Shown here in pieces: positions 42,707-50,722 of a DNA stretch of 56,082 nt. The stretch is from Hyphomicrobiales bacterium (GTDB lineage: Bacteria > Pseudomonadota > Alphaproteobacteria > Rhizobiales > Rhizobiaceae), in assembly GCA_026400435.1 (NCBI GenBank), contig JAPLOZ010000040.1, forward strand, positions 1-56,082. The letters run 5' to 3'. Every line of letters starts with the position of its first letter. Within the stretch, counting starts at the first letter, position 1. The position numbers and the translations under genes are program-made. Under the pieces are notes generated by a model. That model did no database searches and was not told the DNA's origin. It saw only the letters and a list, made by a program, of their open reading frames with translations.

Positions 42707-43677
42707 GACTGGGACTTTCGGTTCCACGGCCAGCGCCAGCCACCCGCCTCCATGGAACGTCGGGCCGCAACGAGCTCTGCCAGACGGCTGAACGGATCGC
42801 GTGAAGCAGCAGACAGCAGTTCGACGAAGTGCGCCGACAAGCCGTGTTCGCGCCACTTGAAATAGTGCCGATACCCAGCGTCATCGCCATCAAGGTGCTT
42901 CAGGAACCTCGCAAGTTCCTGGGGCCCGGAGAAGTTTGAAGCGTTGATGAAGGCGCTTTCGCCAGGGGCAAACATTTCAACATTGGGTGCGCCAAGATAA
43001 ACAGGCACTGTACCTGCCAGGAATGGATCAAAAAATTTCTCGGTGACGTAGTCGAGCGCTATCGAATTTTCAAAGCCGATACAGAATTTGTATTTTGCGA
43101 TGACTGAAAGTTTCGTCTGGCCGCCTCTGTCCGGCACCGCCAGCGTCCGGTTCTTGAGAAAGCCGCCGTATGAGTGCATGGCGATGTGTTTCATGAGTTC
43201 GACGAGGTATGCGTTTCGTCCGCTCCGATCGAGCATTGCAGACTGAAACATGACAAGAGGCGCGTCGGCGTCCTTGGCTGGAACGGGTGTTGCCAAAAGC
43301 TGCTCGAAGGCTGATTTGTCCGGCAAATACGGGCACCAGACGCCGGCAGACCGCTGATAGGTCATGGTCAGGTCGAAGTTGCGCATGAACCGCTTGTCGG
43401 CGAGGAGCGGATAGTTGACCTCGCTTTCCATGGACCAGGCAACCCACAACTGCCCGCGCCGTTTGCGAATCCGCTTCAGTTGGCGCACCGACGGAATGTG
43501 AAAGACTACGGCGGCGGCGGCGGACAATGTCTGTCTGTCGGTGCTGAATGTGCAGCTATCGATGTGCGCAAGCGACTGCAGGTCGGGCTGTCGGCCGAAG
43601 AAGTCGTTGTAGAAGAGAACGATCGGTCTGCTGTCCGTCGCACTTCGTGGCGGATCCGGCGGAAGGCTCACAGGCAT
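42703..43677 (-). CDS. Glycosyltransferase family 10 protein (fucosyltransferase-like)
   Basis: Transferase of 324 residues with the classic alpha-1,3-fucosyltransferase motif YKFCIGFENSIALDYVTEKFF and AGTVPVYLGAPNVEMFAPGESAFI. An N-terminal domain with the acceptor side includes LWVAWSMESEVNYPLL. Start chosen at ATG 43677 (MPVSLPPDPP). GT10 enzymes transfer fucose or related sugars from GDP-sugars. A second GT10 gene lies 1 kb away but is frameshifted. This one is intact. Confidence 0.83.
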   Translation of the reverse strand: MPVSLPPDPPRSATDSRPIVLFYNDFFGRQPDLQSLAHIDSCTFSTDRQTLSAAAAVVFHIPSVRQLKRIRKRRGQLWVAWSMESEVNYPLLADKRFMRNFDLTMTYQRSAGVWCPYLPDKSAFEQLLATPVPAKDADAPLVMFQSAMLDRSGRNAYLVELMKHIAMHSYGGFLKNRTLAVPDRGGQTKLSVIAKYKFCIGFENSIALDYVTEKFFDPFLAGTVPVYLGAPNVEMFAPGESAFINASNFSGPQELARFLKHLDGDDAGYRHYFKWREHGLSAHFVELLSAASRDPFSRLAELVAARRSMEAGGWRWPWNRKSQS

Positions 43678-43711
43678 GCTCCATATGCTTCGGCGGACCG
43701 CTGTCGCGGAA

Positions 43712-44509
43712 CTAGCGCACCTTTGTGAAAGAGCCCAGGAAGCGATTCGCCAACGATGTCTTCGACTTGGTCTTTCCTCTCGGGAGGGCGAACTGGCGCT
43801 GGCGCGACATAAGATCGTTGAAGGTCTCGGCCATAAAGCGAGCCTGCTCCTCCGTTTCGATGACGAAGCCCAGTCCATAGTCGATATGGCCAAAGGTGCC
43901 GTTATTCGTACCGACTACTCCCAGATGCTGCGCATATGACCGCCGCGAGACTATGATACGCGTCCCCGTCTCGCCAAGTTCCGTATTTGCAATCCAATCC
44001 CAGGTTCCAGCATCTCGGCGCCGGCATCGATCGATAACGCGGCGCAAAAGTGCAGCCTCCCAGAGCGTCGCCGTGCCGCCGAAGCTCTGCTTCTCGATCA
44101 ACTCCGCGTCCAGATCGCCCCGCTTCCGGTGCAACAAGGAGTTATAGAGACCAAGAAACCCATCGGTTCGGCCGAACGCCGGCTCCATGAAGTCCAGAAT
44201 TGACGGCGACACCAGCATGTCGCTGTCGAGGACGAGAATGCGGCGCGCACCCGCCGCCAGGCAGTCTCGAAACAGCAATAGCTGGTTTTCGTCGGGACCG
44301 AGCGTGGCCGAGTTTCGCTGGATGCTGGTCGCCTCGGGCACAAGCCGCGCAATCTCGCCCACTCCGAACTCGCTGCTCGAGTCGTCGCGAATGAAAATGC
44401 GATATCTCTCAAGCCCGCAAGCCTCGCGCAGGCACCTGAGACAGGCCACCAGATGCCGAATCCTGTTGAAGGTCGGGATTGCGATGATGTCCCGCATATC
44501 CTCCTGCAT
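43712..44509 (-). CDS. Glycosyltransferase, GT-A fold
   Basis: Protein of about 265 residues: IIAIPTFNRIRHLVACLRCL at the N terminus, FIRDDSSSEFGVGEI, and the metal motif ILVLDSDMLVSPSIL. The C terminus is basic. The start may be ATG 44509 or ATG 44497; an AGGAGG lies between them. It precedes the GT10 gene by about 34 bp on the same strand, so the two are probably co-transcribed. It is divergent from the GT90-like gene. Sugar specificity is not visible. Confidence 0.78.
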   Translation of the reverse strand: MQEDMRDIIAIPTFNRIRHLVACLRCLREACGLERYRIFIRDDSSSEFGVGEIARLVPEATSIQRNSATLGPDENQLLLFRDCLAAGARRILVLDSDMLVSPSILDFMEPAFGRTDGFLGLYNSLLHRKRGDLDAELIEKQSFGGTATLWEAALLRRVIDRCRRRDAGTWDWIANTELGETGTRIIVSRRSYAQHLGVVGTNNGTFGHIDYGLGFVIETEEQARFMAETFNDLMSRQRQFALPRGKTKSKTSLANRFLGSFTKVR

Positions 44510-44653
44510 GCGCCGGCACCCCCACGTGGAACTGCCGGGAATATCCTCGCAAACAGGAAGCACGGCAAGCAACGCATAGCCGAGGCGCGATTCATTGCAA
44601 CCGGCGGCGAGTTCGGTTCTATTTGCAATGCAGCGCAGCACCGAAAGACAACC

Positions 44654-45676
44654 GTGATCGCAACAACGACTCGCCTGATCGGCAGGCTGATCCAACGGCG
44701 GCGCCTGCGGCGTCATCTCGTGCGCCGGCTTCGAAGAGCCGACGTCCCCGTCGCCAGCCTGAGGATTGTGGCCGCCAAGGCTGGCCCGGCGCATGATCTT
44801 GTGCTTAGCAAGAACGGTCGTTCGATCGACGCTGCGGTAGGTTTCCGGTCCGTGCTCGAAAACGCCGACCTTGCCGATGTGTTCCGTCACCGAGCGGCGG
44901 CGATCATCGATCCTTTTGCCCGGTCTCAAGCGACTGCGGCGCTGGGCAATGTCTCCGATGGCGAGGAAAGCAGGCCGGGAACCATCGCTTTCTCGTCCAA
45001 CTGCGGTGACGCAATTCTCGTTCCCGACGCCTCCTTCTATCAAACGCGGGGCTACGCGTCGTACCGGGCGGCCAGCGAGTCCTGGCGTACCGACTGGGCC
45101 GTGCGCGAGGACACCATCATATGGCGGGGGACGACCACCGGGGTCGGTCAAATTTCGGGCACGCAGATGTCAGGGGACGACGCCGGCCTCTTGCAGCGCA
45201 CGAGAATGTGCCTGATCCTTCGGGCAACCCCTGGGGTGGACGTAAAGTTTGCCGGCGTGGCGCAGAGCGACGATCCGGAGTGTGACCGCCGCCGCCTTCA
45301 GGACGCAGGGATTTTGGCCGGCTATGTGGATCCGATGACGTGGCTCGTGCGAAAATTCGCGCTCGATGTCGATGGCAACACAAACGCCTGGTCGAACCTG
45401 TTCACCAGGTTGCTGGCGGGATGCTGCGTCATCAAGATCGCATCGCTTCAGGGCTATCGCCAGTGGTACTATGACGAACTGAAGCCTTGGCAGCACTTTG
45501 TCCCGGTAAAGGCAGATCTGTCGGATCTTTCGGAGAAACTCGACTGGTGCCGGATGAACGACGCTGAGTGTGCCCGGATAGCCGCCTCGGGGCGCGATTT
45601 CGCAGTTCGCCGTGATTTCGCTTCCGAGATGAAATCTGCTGTCGACGCACTCAACAGGCGATTGGGCGCGAAGTGA
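44654..45676 (+). CDS. GT90 (CAP10-type) glycosyltransferase
   Basis: Protein of about 340 residues of the CAP10/GT90 family, which includes fungal capsule proteins and animal protein O-glucosyl/xylosyltransferases as well as bacterial LPS-modifying proteins. The motifs are TDWAVREDTIIWRGTTTG, KFALDVDGNTNAWSN, LAGCCVIKI and WYYDELKPWQHFVPVK. The start is uncertain: GTG 44654 is chosen because the family pattern and the basic leader begin there. The upstream frame to 44453 lies over the neighbouring gene. Together with its neighbours it forms part of a sugar-decoration set. Confidence 0.78.
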   Translation: MIATTTRLIGRLIQRRRLRRHLVRRLRRADVPVASLRIVAAKAGPAHDLVLSKNGRSIDAAVGFRSVLENADLADVFRHRAAAIIDPFARSQATAALGNVSDGEESRPGTIAFSSNCGDAILVPDASFYQTRGYASYRAASESWRTDWAVREDTIIWRGTTTGVGQISGTQMSGDDAGLLQRTRMCLILRATPGVDVKFAGVAQSDDPECDRRRLQDAGILAGYVDPMTWLVRKFALDVDGNTNAWSNLFTRLLAGCCVIKIASLQGYRQWYYDELKPWQHFVPVKADLSDLSEKLDWCRMNDAECARIAASGRDFAVRRDFASEMKSAVDALNRRLGAK

Positions 45677-45821
45677 ATGGGGCCCGGCGAACGTCGGTCC
45701 AGCAACCCGGTCGTGCCGAATTCTCTCCGTTGACATCGGTAATGGGCAGCAGCACCGTGCGTCGGCAGACCGCCGACCACGTTTGCACCTTGGCAGTTCG
45801 CATGGGGAAAAAACTCGTTTG

Positions 45822-46595
45822 ATGACAAGCCAAGAAGCCGACAAACCAGCGGTTCTAGTCCTGACGCCGGTCAAGGACGCAACGCCCCACATCGAGACAT
45901 ACCTGACATGTCTCGAGCGCCTTTCATATCCTCGGGAATTGCTCTCCCTGGGGATGCTGGAAAGCGATAGCGCTGACGGAACCTTCGCGGACCTCGAAAG
46001 CCGCAGAGCGCGGCTGGACGAGCGGTTCAGCCGCGTCACGCTGTGCAAGCGCGACTTTGGTTTCAGGATGCCGCCCGCGGTTCCCCGATGGGCTGACGCC
46101 TATCAGAGGCAACGCCGCACCGTGCTTGCCCGCAGCCGTAATCACCTGCTGATGCGCGCGCTCGATGCCGAGGCGTGGGTTCTGTGGCTCGACGTGGATG
46201 TGATCGACTATCCAGCAGACCTCGTCGAAACGCTTCTTTCGCTCGAGAGAGACGTGCTCAATGCAAATTGCGTGCTGCAATATGGCGGTCCGTCCTACGA
46301 CCGCAATGCGTGGCGCGACAAGGGCTCGGTTCACATGAGCGATCTTCGTGGCGCCAACGCGCCGGTGCGGCTGGATGCCGTTGGCGGCACGGTGCTGTTC
46401 GTGCGCGCGGACCTGCATCGCGACGGTCTGATTTTCCCGCCGTTTCCCTACGGAGTGCACAATCCGCGAATTCGCGACAGCCACCCGGTTTGGGGCAAGG
46501 GCGAAATCGAAACGGAAGGTTTCGGCATGATGGCCAGCGATATGGGCATTCAGTGCTGGGGCCTGCCCGACTATGAGGTGTTGCACCGAGCATGA
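45822..46595 (+). CDS. Anp1/Mnn9-type glycosyltransferase
   Basis: GT-A fold protein of 257 residues resembling the Anp1/Mnn9 mannosyltransferase subunits of yeast: VLVLTPVKDATPHIETYLTCL, ESDSADGTFADLE, and the metal motif WVLWLDVDVIDYP. Later motifs are DAVGGTVLFVRADL and TEGFGMMASDMG. Start ATG 45822; an in-frame ATG at 45783 is also possible. Its stop overlaps the start of the next gene (ATGA), a Mnn1-like protein. Both families act in yeast N-glycan outer chains, so finding them paired in a bacterium is notable. Confidence 0.75.
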   Translation: MTSQEADKPAVLVLTPVKDATPHIETYLTCLERLSYPRELLSLGMLESDSADGTFADLESRRARLDERFSRVTLCKRDFGFRMPPAVPRWADAYQRQRRTVLARSRNHLLMRALDAEAWVLWLDVDVIDYPADLVETLLSLERDVLNANCVLQYGGPSYDRNAWRDKGSVHMSDLRGANAPVRLDAVGGTVLFVRADLHRDGLIFPPFPYGVHNPRIRDSHPVWGKGEIETEGFGMMASDMGIQCWGLPDYEVLHRA

Positions 46596-48094
46596 AAGCC
46601 AGCCGCGAAAATACCACCGACGCCACGCCGAAGCGGGAATGGCTGGACGAGAAATTTCAGGGGGTCGGACGCGGCATAGTCATCTGCGCGGGCGGCGTGC
46701 GCATGTTCACCAACGCCTGGGTGCTGGTCTGGCAGCTTCGCAAGACGCTGGGGTGCAAGCTGCCGATTGAGGTCTGGCATCTGGGCGCCGGTGAAATGTC
46801 GAACGGCATGCAATGCATGATGGAAGGCCTTGGCGCAAAGGTCGTCGACGCGCACAAGGTGCTTTCGCGATTCCCCGCGCGGATCATCGACGGCTGGCAG
46901 TTGAAACCTTACGCATTGATCATGTCGGGCTTTCGCGAAGTCCTGATGCTCGACGCCGACAATGTACCGACCGTCGACCCGGCGTTCCTGTTCGACCGGC
47001 CGGAATTCGCCGACACCGGCGCCGTCTTCTGGCCGGATATGCTGGACCTCTCGCAGGACAATCCGATCTGGCGCGAGCTTGATCTGCCAGCGCGGCAGTG
47101 CGCATCGCTTGAGACGGGCCAGCTCCTTGTCGACAAGGACCGCCATCGGGTTGCATTGCAAGCGGTGCTTCGACTGAACGAGGACGCTGAACGCTACTAC
47201 CGGCTCGTATACGGCGACAAGGACACTTTCCTCGTCGCATGGCTTCTCGCCGACGCCCCATATCTGCTCGTGCCGTTCCGGCCAATCGCCGATCGACACG
47301 TGCTGTACCAGCACGATTTCGACGGCAGGATAGTGTTCCAGCATCGAACGAACGGCAAATGGAACTATGGCAGGGAGCAAGCCCGGTCGGATGCATTCTT
47401 CAACGGTGAAGCCTGTGAGACGGCGCTCGCGGAACTGCGCCGGATATGGAACGGGCGCATTTTCGAGCCGCCCGCCAGATCGCCGGCGGCTGTCAGGATG
47501 GAGCAATCGATGCAAGGTCGCATGTTCATCGCCGCGCGTCCGGGACATGAAGACCGCCGGATCGAGTTGCTTGCCCATTGCCAGATTGGCGAGGGACGCG
47601 GCTTCGAGCATGAAAACTGGCATGTCGTCGAGCCGGACCCGGGAAGCTTTGTGCTGCGGATCTTGGACCGTCATCGCACGACGCTGGAATTGGTGCGACA
47701 CGACGATGACCACTGGACGCAGGCAGCGCCTTCTGAAGACGCGGTGAGCTTCACCGCATTGTGGGCAGCCGACGAAATCGCCAGCGACCGGCAAGATGAC
47801 TTTGCGTTTGCGCGCGCCTTGACAGAGGCGGCGTTGCGCGGCGCGGGTTGGACACCAGAGGCGGCCGAGGAATTGCAGGTTACATTGCGCGTGCTCTCAA
47901 GGATCGACACCCGGCTGGCACGCGAGATTGCCGGCTATGCCGCCGCCGCGCAGGAACTGGACGAAGGCGCAAGGGAAGGCCTGCAGCGTGTCGCCGCAGA
48001 GCAGGAACGCCTAACCGCAGAGGGTCCACAGCGCCGGGACATGCGCTCGGATACCAACCTCTTGTTCGACGGAAAACACTACGTCCGCCCCTGA
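46592..48094 (+). CDS. Mnn1-like (GT71-type) glycosyltransferase with C-terminal extension
   Basis: Protein of 500 residues. The first 280 or so resemble fungal alpha-mannosyltransferases of the Mnn1/Mnn2 group: GIVICAGGVRMFTNAWVLVW, LKPYALIMSGFREVLMLDADNVPTVDP and ETGQLLVDKD. The remaining 200 residues include a segment like a beta-rich carbohydrate domain and a helical tail that I do not recognise. The start overlaps the Anp1-like stop. It is followed by a GT4 gene at 22 bp. The acceptor is not known. Confidence 0.72.
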   Translation: MKASRENTTDATPKREWLDEKFQGVGRGIVICAGGVRMFTNAWVLVWQLRKTLGCKLPIEVWHLGAGEMSNGMQCMMEGLGAKVVDAHKVLSRFPARIIDGWQLKPYALIMSGFREVLMLDADNVPTVDPAFLFDRPEFADTGAVFWPDMLDLSQDNPIWRELDLPARQCASLETGQLLVDKDRHRVALQAVLRLNEDAERYYRLVYGDKDTFLVAWLLADAPYLLVPFRPIADRHVLYQHDFDGRIVFQHRTNGKWNYGREQARSDAFFNGEACETALAELRRIWNGRIFEPPARSPAAVRMEQSMQGRMFIAARPGHEDRRIELLAHCQIGEGRGFEHENWHVVEPDPGSFVLRILDRHRTTLELVRHDDDHWTQAAPSEDAVSFTALWAADEIASDRQDDFAFARALTEAALRGAGWTPEAAEELQVTLRVLSRIDTRLAREIAGYAAAAQELDEGAREGLQRVAAEQERLTAEGPQRRDMRSDTNLLFDGKHYVRP

Positions 48095-48116
48095 AACACC
48101 GAAGGCCTGCAGGGAC

Positions 48117-49364
48117 ATGAGATCGCTCTTCCTCGCCCCATCGATGCCCGCGGAATCGGGCAACGGCCTGGCGATGCGCATGGGCGCCTTCCTGGAGGCG
48201 CTGGCGGCGCTGGGCGAAACTGATGTCATCGTGTTGCCGGTATTCGGTTACGCAGAGAACGACAGTCCGCTTTGCCGCCGCCTCGGAATTCGCCCGTATA
48301 TCGTGCCGGTTCTGGAGCGGGCAGACACCCATTTCTCGATCGTGGCTGGACTGGCCGACCCTCAGACTCGCCTCGACGCGTTTATCCGTTACGCAAAGCC
48401 GTCCCTGTCGGCGTTTCTCTCCGTTCCAGTCTTGCGGGAAATCCAGCAACTGGTCGAAGACCGCAAGTACGACCTGGTTCATGTCGCGCGTTCCTACCTG
48501 CTCCCCGCAATCGACATCTGGCCGGTGGGAAAGAGGCCGACAATCTCAGTCGATCTCGACGAAGACGACGTTGAAACCCATCGCAGGATCGCAACGCTGT
48601 ACGAGCGTCGTGACGACGATTTCCGGGCACGGTGGCTGCAGGCGGAATCGCTGGCTTTCGCAAAGCTGATCGCACAGTGGCTGCCGCGCGCCGACCTGTC
48701 GTTCGTCGCTACCCAGCAGGAGCGGGACGCTTTCACAAGGCGCTACATGGTCAGCCCCTCCGTCGCTCGCAATGCCGTTACCGTTGCACCCGTCGCGACG
48801 CGCCAACCGCATGATCGTTCCCTGCTTTTTGTCGGCGGGTTCGGATATTTCCCCAATCTCGATGCTGCCTACTGGCTGCTCGAGGCGGTTGTACCTCAGG
48901 TCAGGAAACGCGCTGGAACGGCGGTTACCATGACCATGGTCGGCCGCAATCCGCCCAAGCGGCTGCTCGTTATGGCGCATCAAGCCGGCGTGGAAATACT
49001 CGACAGCGTGGACGATCTGGCGCCGATCTATGCGAACGCCAGCATCGCGCTCGTTCCGATCCGGGCAGGCGGTGGCTCCCGCATCAAGCTGCTCGAGGCT
49101 GCGGCTCACCAGGTGCCGGTGGTGGCGACCACCGCAGGCGCGGAGAACTCAGGATTCGAAGACGGCAGCGAAATCTGGATCGCCGACACGCCGGAGGCAA
49201 TCGCGGACGCGTGCCTTGCCATATGGAAGTTGCCGCAGGAGGCCTCGCGCCGGACGGCTCTGGCAAGACATTTGGTGAAGTCTCGCAATTCGCGACCGGC
49301 AATGATATCAGCGATCAGGAACGATTTCGGCAGCCATCTCTCACGTATGGAGGCGAAACTTTGA
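48117..49364 (+). CDS. Glycosyltransferase family 4 protein
   Basis: GT-B fold transferase of 415 residues. The N-terminal domain starts SLFLAPSMPAESGNGLAMRMGAF and the C-terminal donor-binding part has LLFVGGFGYFPNLDAAYWLLE, GVEILDSVDDLAPIYANASIALVPIRAGGG and SRIKLLEAAAHQVPVV. The donor is an NDP-sugar. The stop TGA overlaps the TTG start of the PqqD-like gene, so sugar transfer and the peptide module are part of one transcript. Confidence 0.85.
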   Translation: MRSLFLAPSMPAESGNGLAMRMGAFLEALAALGETDVIVLPVFGYAENDSPLCRRLGIRPYIVPVLERADTHFSIVAGLADPQTRLDAFIRYAKPSLSAFLSVPVLREIQQLVEDRKYDLVHVARSYLLPAIDIWPVGKRPTISVDLDEDDVETHRRIATLYERRDDDFRARWLQAESLAFAKLIAQWLPRADLSFVATQQERDAFTRRYMVSPSVARNAVTVAPVATRQPHDRSLLFVGGFGYFPNLDAAYWLLEAVVPQVRKRAGTAVTMTMVGRNPPKRLLVMAHQAGVEILDSVDDLAPIYANASIALVPIRAGGGSRIKLLEAAAHQVPVVATTAGAENSGFEDGSEIWIADTPEAIADACLAIWKLPQEASRRTALARHLVKSRNSRPAMISAIRNDFGSHLSRMEAKL

Positions 49365-49642
49365 ATATCCCAATGTCGGCGCGGTTCGCGAAATCCGCCA
49401 ATCTTGAGATCAACCAGGCCCCTGACGGATACGTCATTTATCAGTCCGATCCAGACCGGGTCCACTTCCTCAACATGAGCGCCGCCGTCGTCCTGGAATT
49501 GTGCGATGGAGAACACTCGCTTCAGGAGATCATCGAAATCCTCCAGGCGGCCTATGACCTGGACACTCCCCCCCTGGACGACTTCAAGGCCTCGGTCACA
49601 AATCTGATCAGCGAAGGCCTGATCAAGCAGTGCCCAGAATAA
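49361..49642 (+). CDS. PqqD-family protein (HPr-rel-A type)
   Basis: Protein of 93 residues with a winged PqqD-like fold, which in other systems binds the leader of a precursor peptide. Motifs are GYVIYQSDPDRVHFLNMSAAVVLELCDG, SLQEIIEIL and LISEGLIKQ. The start is TTG 49361: GGAGG at 49349-49353 lies seven bases upstream, and it overlaps the GT4 stop. Next to an HprK-like kinase and a short peptide gene it matches the arrangement named HPr-rel-A in protein-family collections (from memory). Confidence 0.8.
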   Translation: MNIPMSARFAKSANLEINQAPDGYVIYQSDPDRVHFLNMSAAVVLELCDGEHSLQEIIEILQAAYDLDTPPLDDFKASVTNLISEGLIKQCPE

Positions 49643-50463
49643 TTGTCCGCACGCTGTCGCGTGAACTCAGTCTGCATACGGATAGCGACAAGGCTCTTGC
49701 CGCGCTGTCCTATATCGGCGCAGATCCGGTCATCGCGAAAGCAACGCTCGCGCCCGTCAGCCTGACAGTCGAACCGTTCGACAGCTTCTTCAGGGTCGCA
49801 GTGCCAGACCGCCCCGTGGTCGAAGGTTCCATCGATGTAGTGATCAACCGGTTGTTCCGGCTGTTGGGCAAATGGTTGGCGGAGGAGGCGCTTGGGTCGC
49901 CGATACTGCACGCGGCCATCGCCACGATCGAGGGCAGACGGTTCGCATTCCTCGGCGACAAGGGTTTTGGCAAAACGTCGCTGATGCTGGGCCTTATCGA
50001 GCAGGGATTTGCGGTGGAGGGCGATGAACACATCGTCGTGACGCAAAACGGAGCCCTCACACGGCCGCGCCGCCTGCACGTGAAGGAAACCTCGCTGGAC
50101 CTTGTGCCTGCGTTGCGGGATGCGATCCGCTCGTCGCCATCCGAAACCGACTGGGCGGGCAACAGGATCTACGCCTGCGCGCCGTCGTTTTGGGGCGCGG
50201 GTTGGGTGATTGCGGAGGCCCCGATCCATCACCTCGTCTTTATCGAACCCAATTTTGGGGGTTCGTCGATCCTGTCTCCGATGTCGCGCGACAACGCCTT
50301 CGCGCGCCTGCTCGAGACAACATTCATGCCGTCGGTCAAGAAGGGCATCGCCGCGGTAAGGCTGAGGAGGCTCTGCTTCGATGCCCAGACATGGCGTTTG
50401 CAGGCGGGCGCAATCGGCCAGGCGCTGCGACACTTGCGAATTGTGGCGAAACTCGGTACTTAG
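49630..50463 (+). CDS. HprK-related kinase
   Basis: Protein of 277 residues with the HPr-kinase-like P-loop GDKGFGKTS at residues 109-117, followed by FAVEGDEHIVV, a likely Walker-B/acidic segment. The N-terminal 90 residues lack the HprK regulatory domain. Relatives modify peptides or small partners with phosphate; in lasso peptide clusters an HprK-like enzyme phosphorylates the C-terminal Ser. The start GTG 49630 overlaps the PqqD-like gene. A candidate substrate peptide with Ser residues at its C terminus is encoded 58 bp downstream. Confidence 0.8.
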   Translation: MPRIIVRTLSRELSLHTDSDKALAALSYIGADPVIAKATLAPVSLTVEPFDSFFRVAVPDRPVVEGSIDVVINRLFRLLGKWLAEEALGSPILHAAIATIEGRRFAFLGDKGFGKTSLMLGLIEQGFAVEGDEHIVVTQNGALTRPRRLHVKETSLDLVPALRDAIRSSPSETDWAGNRIYACAPSFWGAGWVIAEAPIHHLVFIEPNFGGSSILSPMSRDNAFARLLETTFMPSVKKGIAAVRLRRLCFDAQTWRLQAGAIGQALRHLRIVAKLGT

Positions 50464-50521
50464 ACCAAATCAGTGCATTGCTTAAATCCGCGAAAATTTG
50501 GCTTTACGGAGACAATCGACA

Positions 50522-50695
50522 ATGACCGATGACCGCCTTAACAGCCTGTTGCACAAGGTGCCAGCGTCTCGCCGTAAAGTCATCAAGGGCCTCCTGATCG
50601 GTGCCTTTGCGGTGCCGATGGTGACGTCTTTCCCGATGGACGGACGCCTGAACATCGAAGCGATGGCTCAGTTGAGCAACGGAAGCGCTTCCTAA
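50522..50695 (+). CDS. Short Tat-like peptide, candidate substrate of the module
   Basis: Peptide of 57 residues. Residues 1-16 are polar (MTDDRLNSLLHKVPAS). The motif SRRKVIK at 17-23 follows the Tat pattern, a hydrophobic stretch runs to about residue 36, and a 20-residue tail ends AQLSNGSAS. There is no Cys, so cysteine-linked sugars are not possible, but there are several Ser and one Asn-Gly-Ser sequon in the tail. The start is ATG 50522 with ACGGAGA upstream; an earlier in-frame ATG at 50498 has no ribosome site. It is flanked by kinase and GT2-TPR genes on the same strand. Precursor status is inferred from context. Confidence 0.65.
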   Translation: MTDDRLNSLLHKVPASRRKVIKGLLIGAFAVPMVTSFPMDGRLNIEAMAQLSNGSAS

Positions 50696-50722
50696 CGCTT
50701 TTCGGCCGACCTTAGGAGCGCT

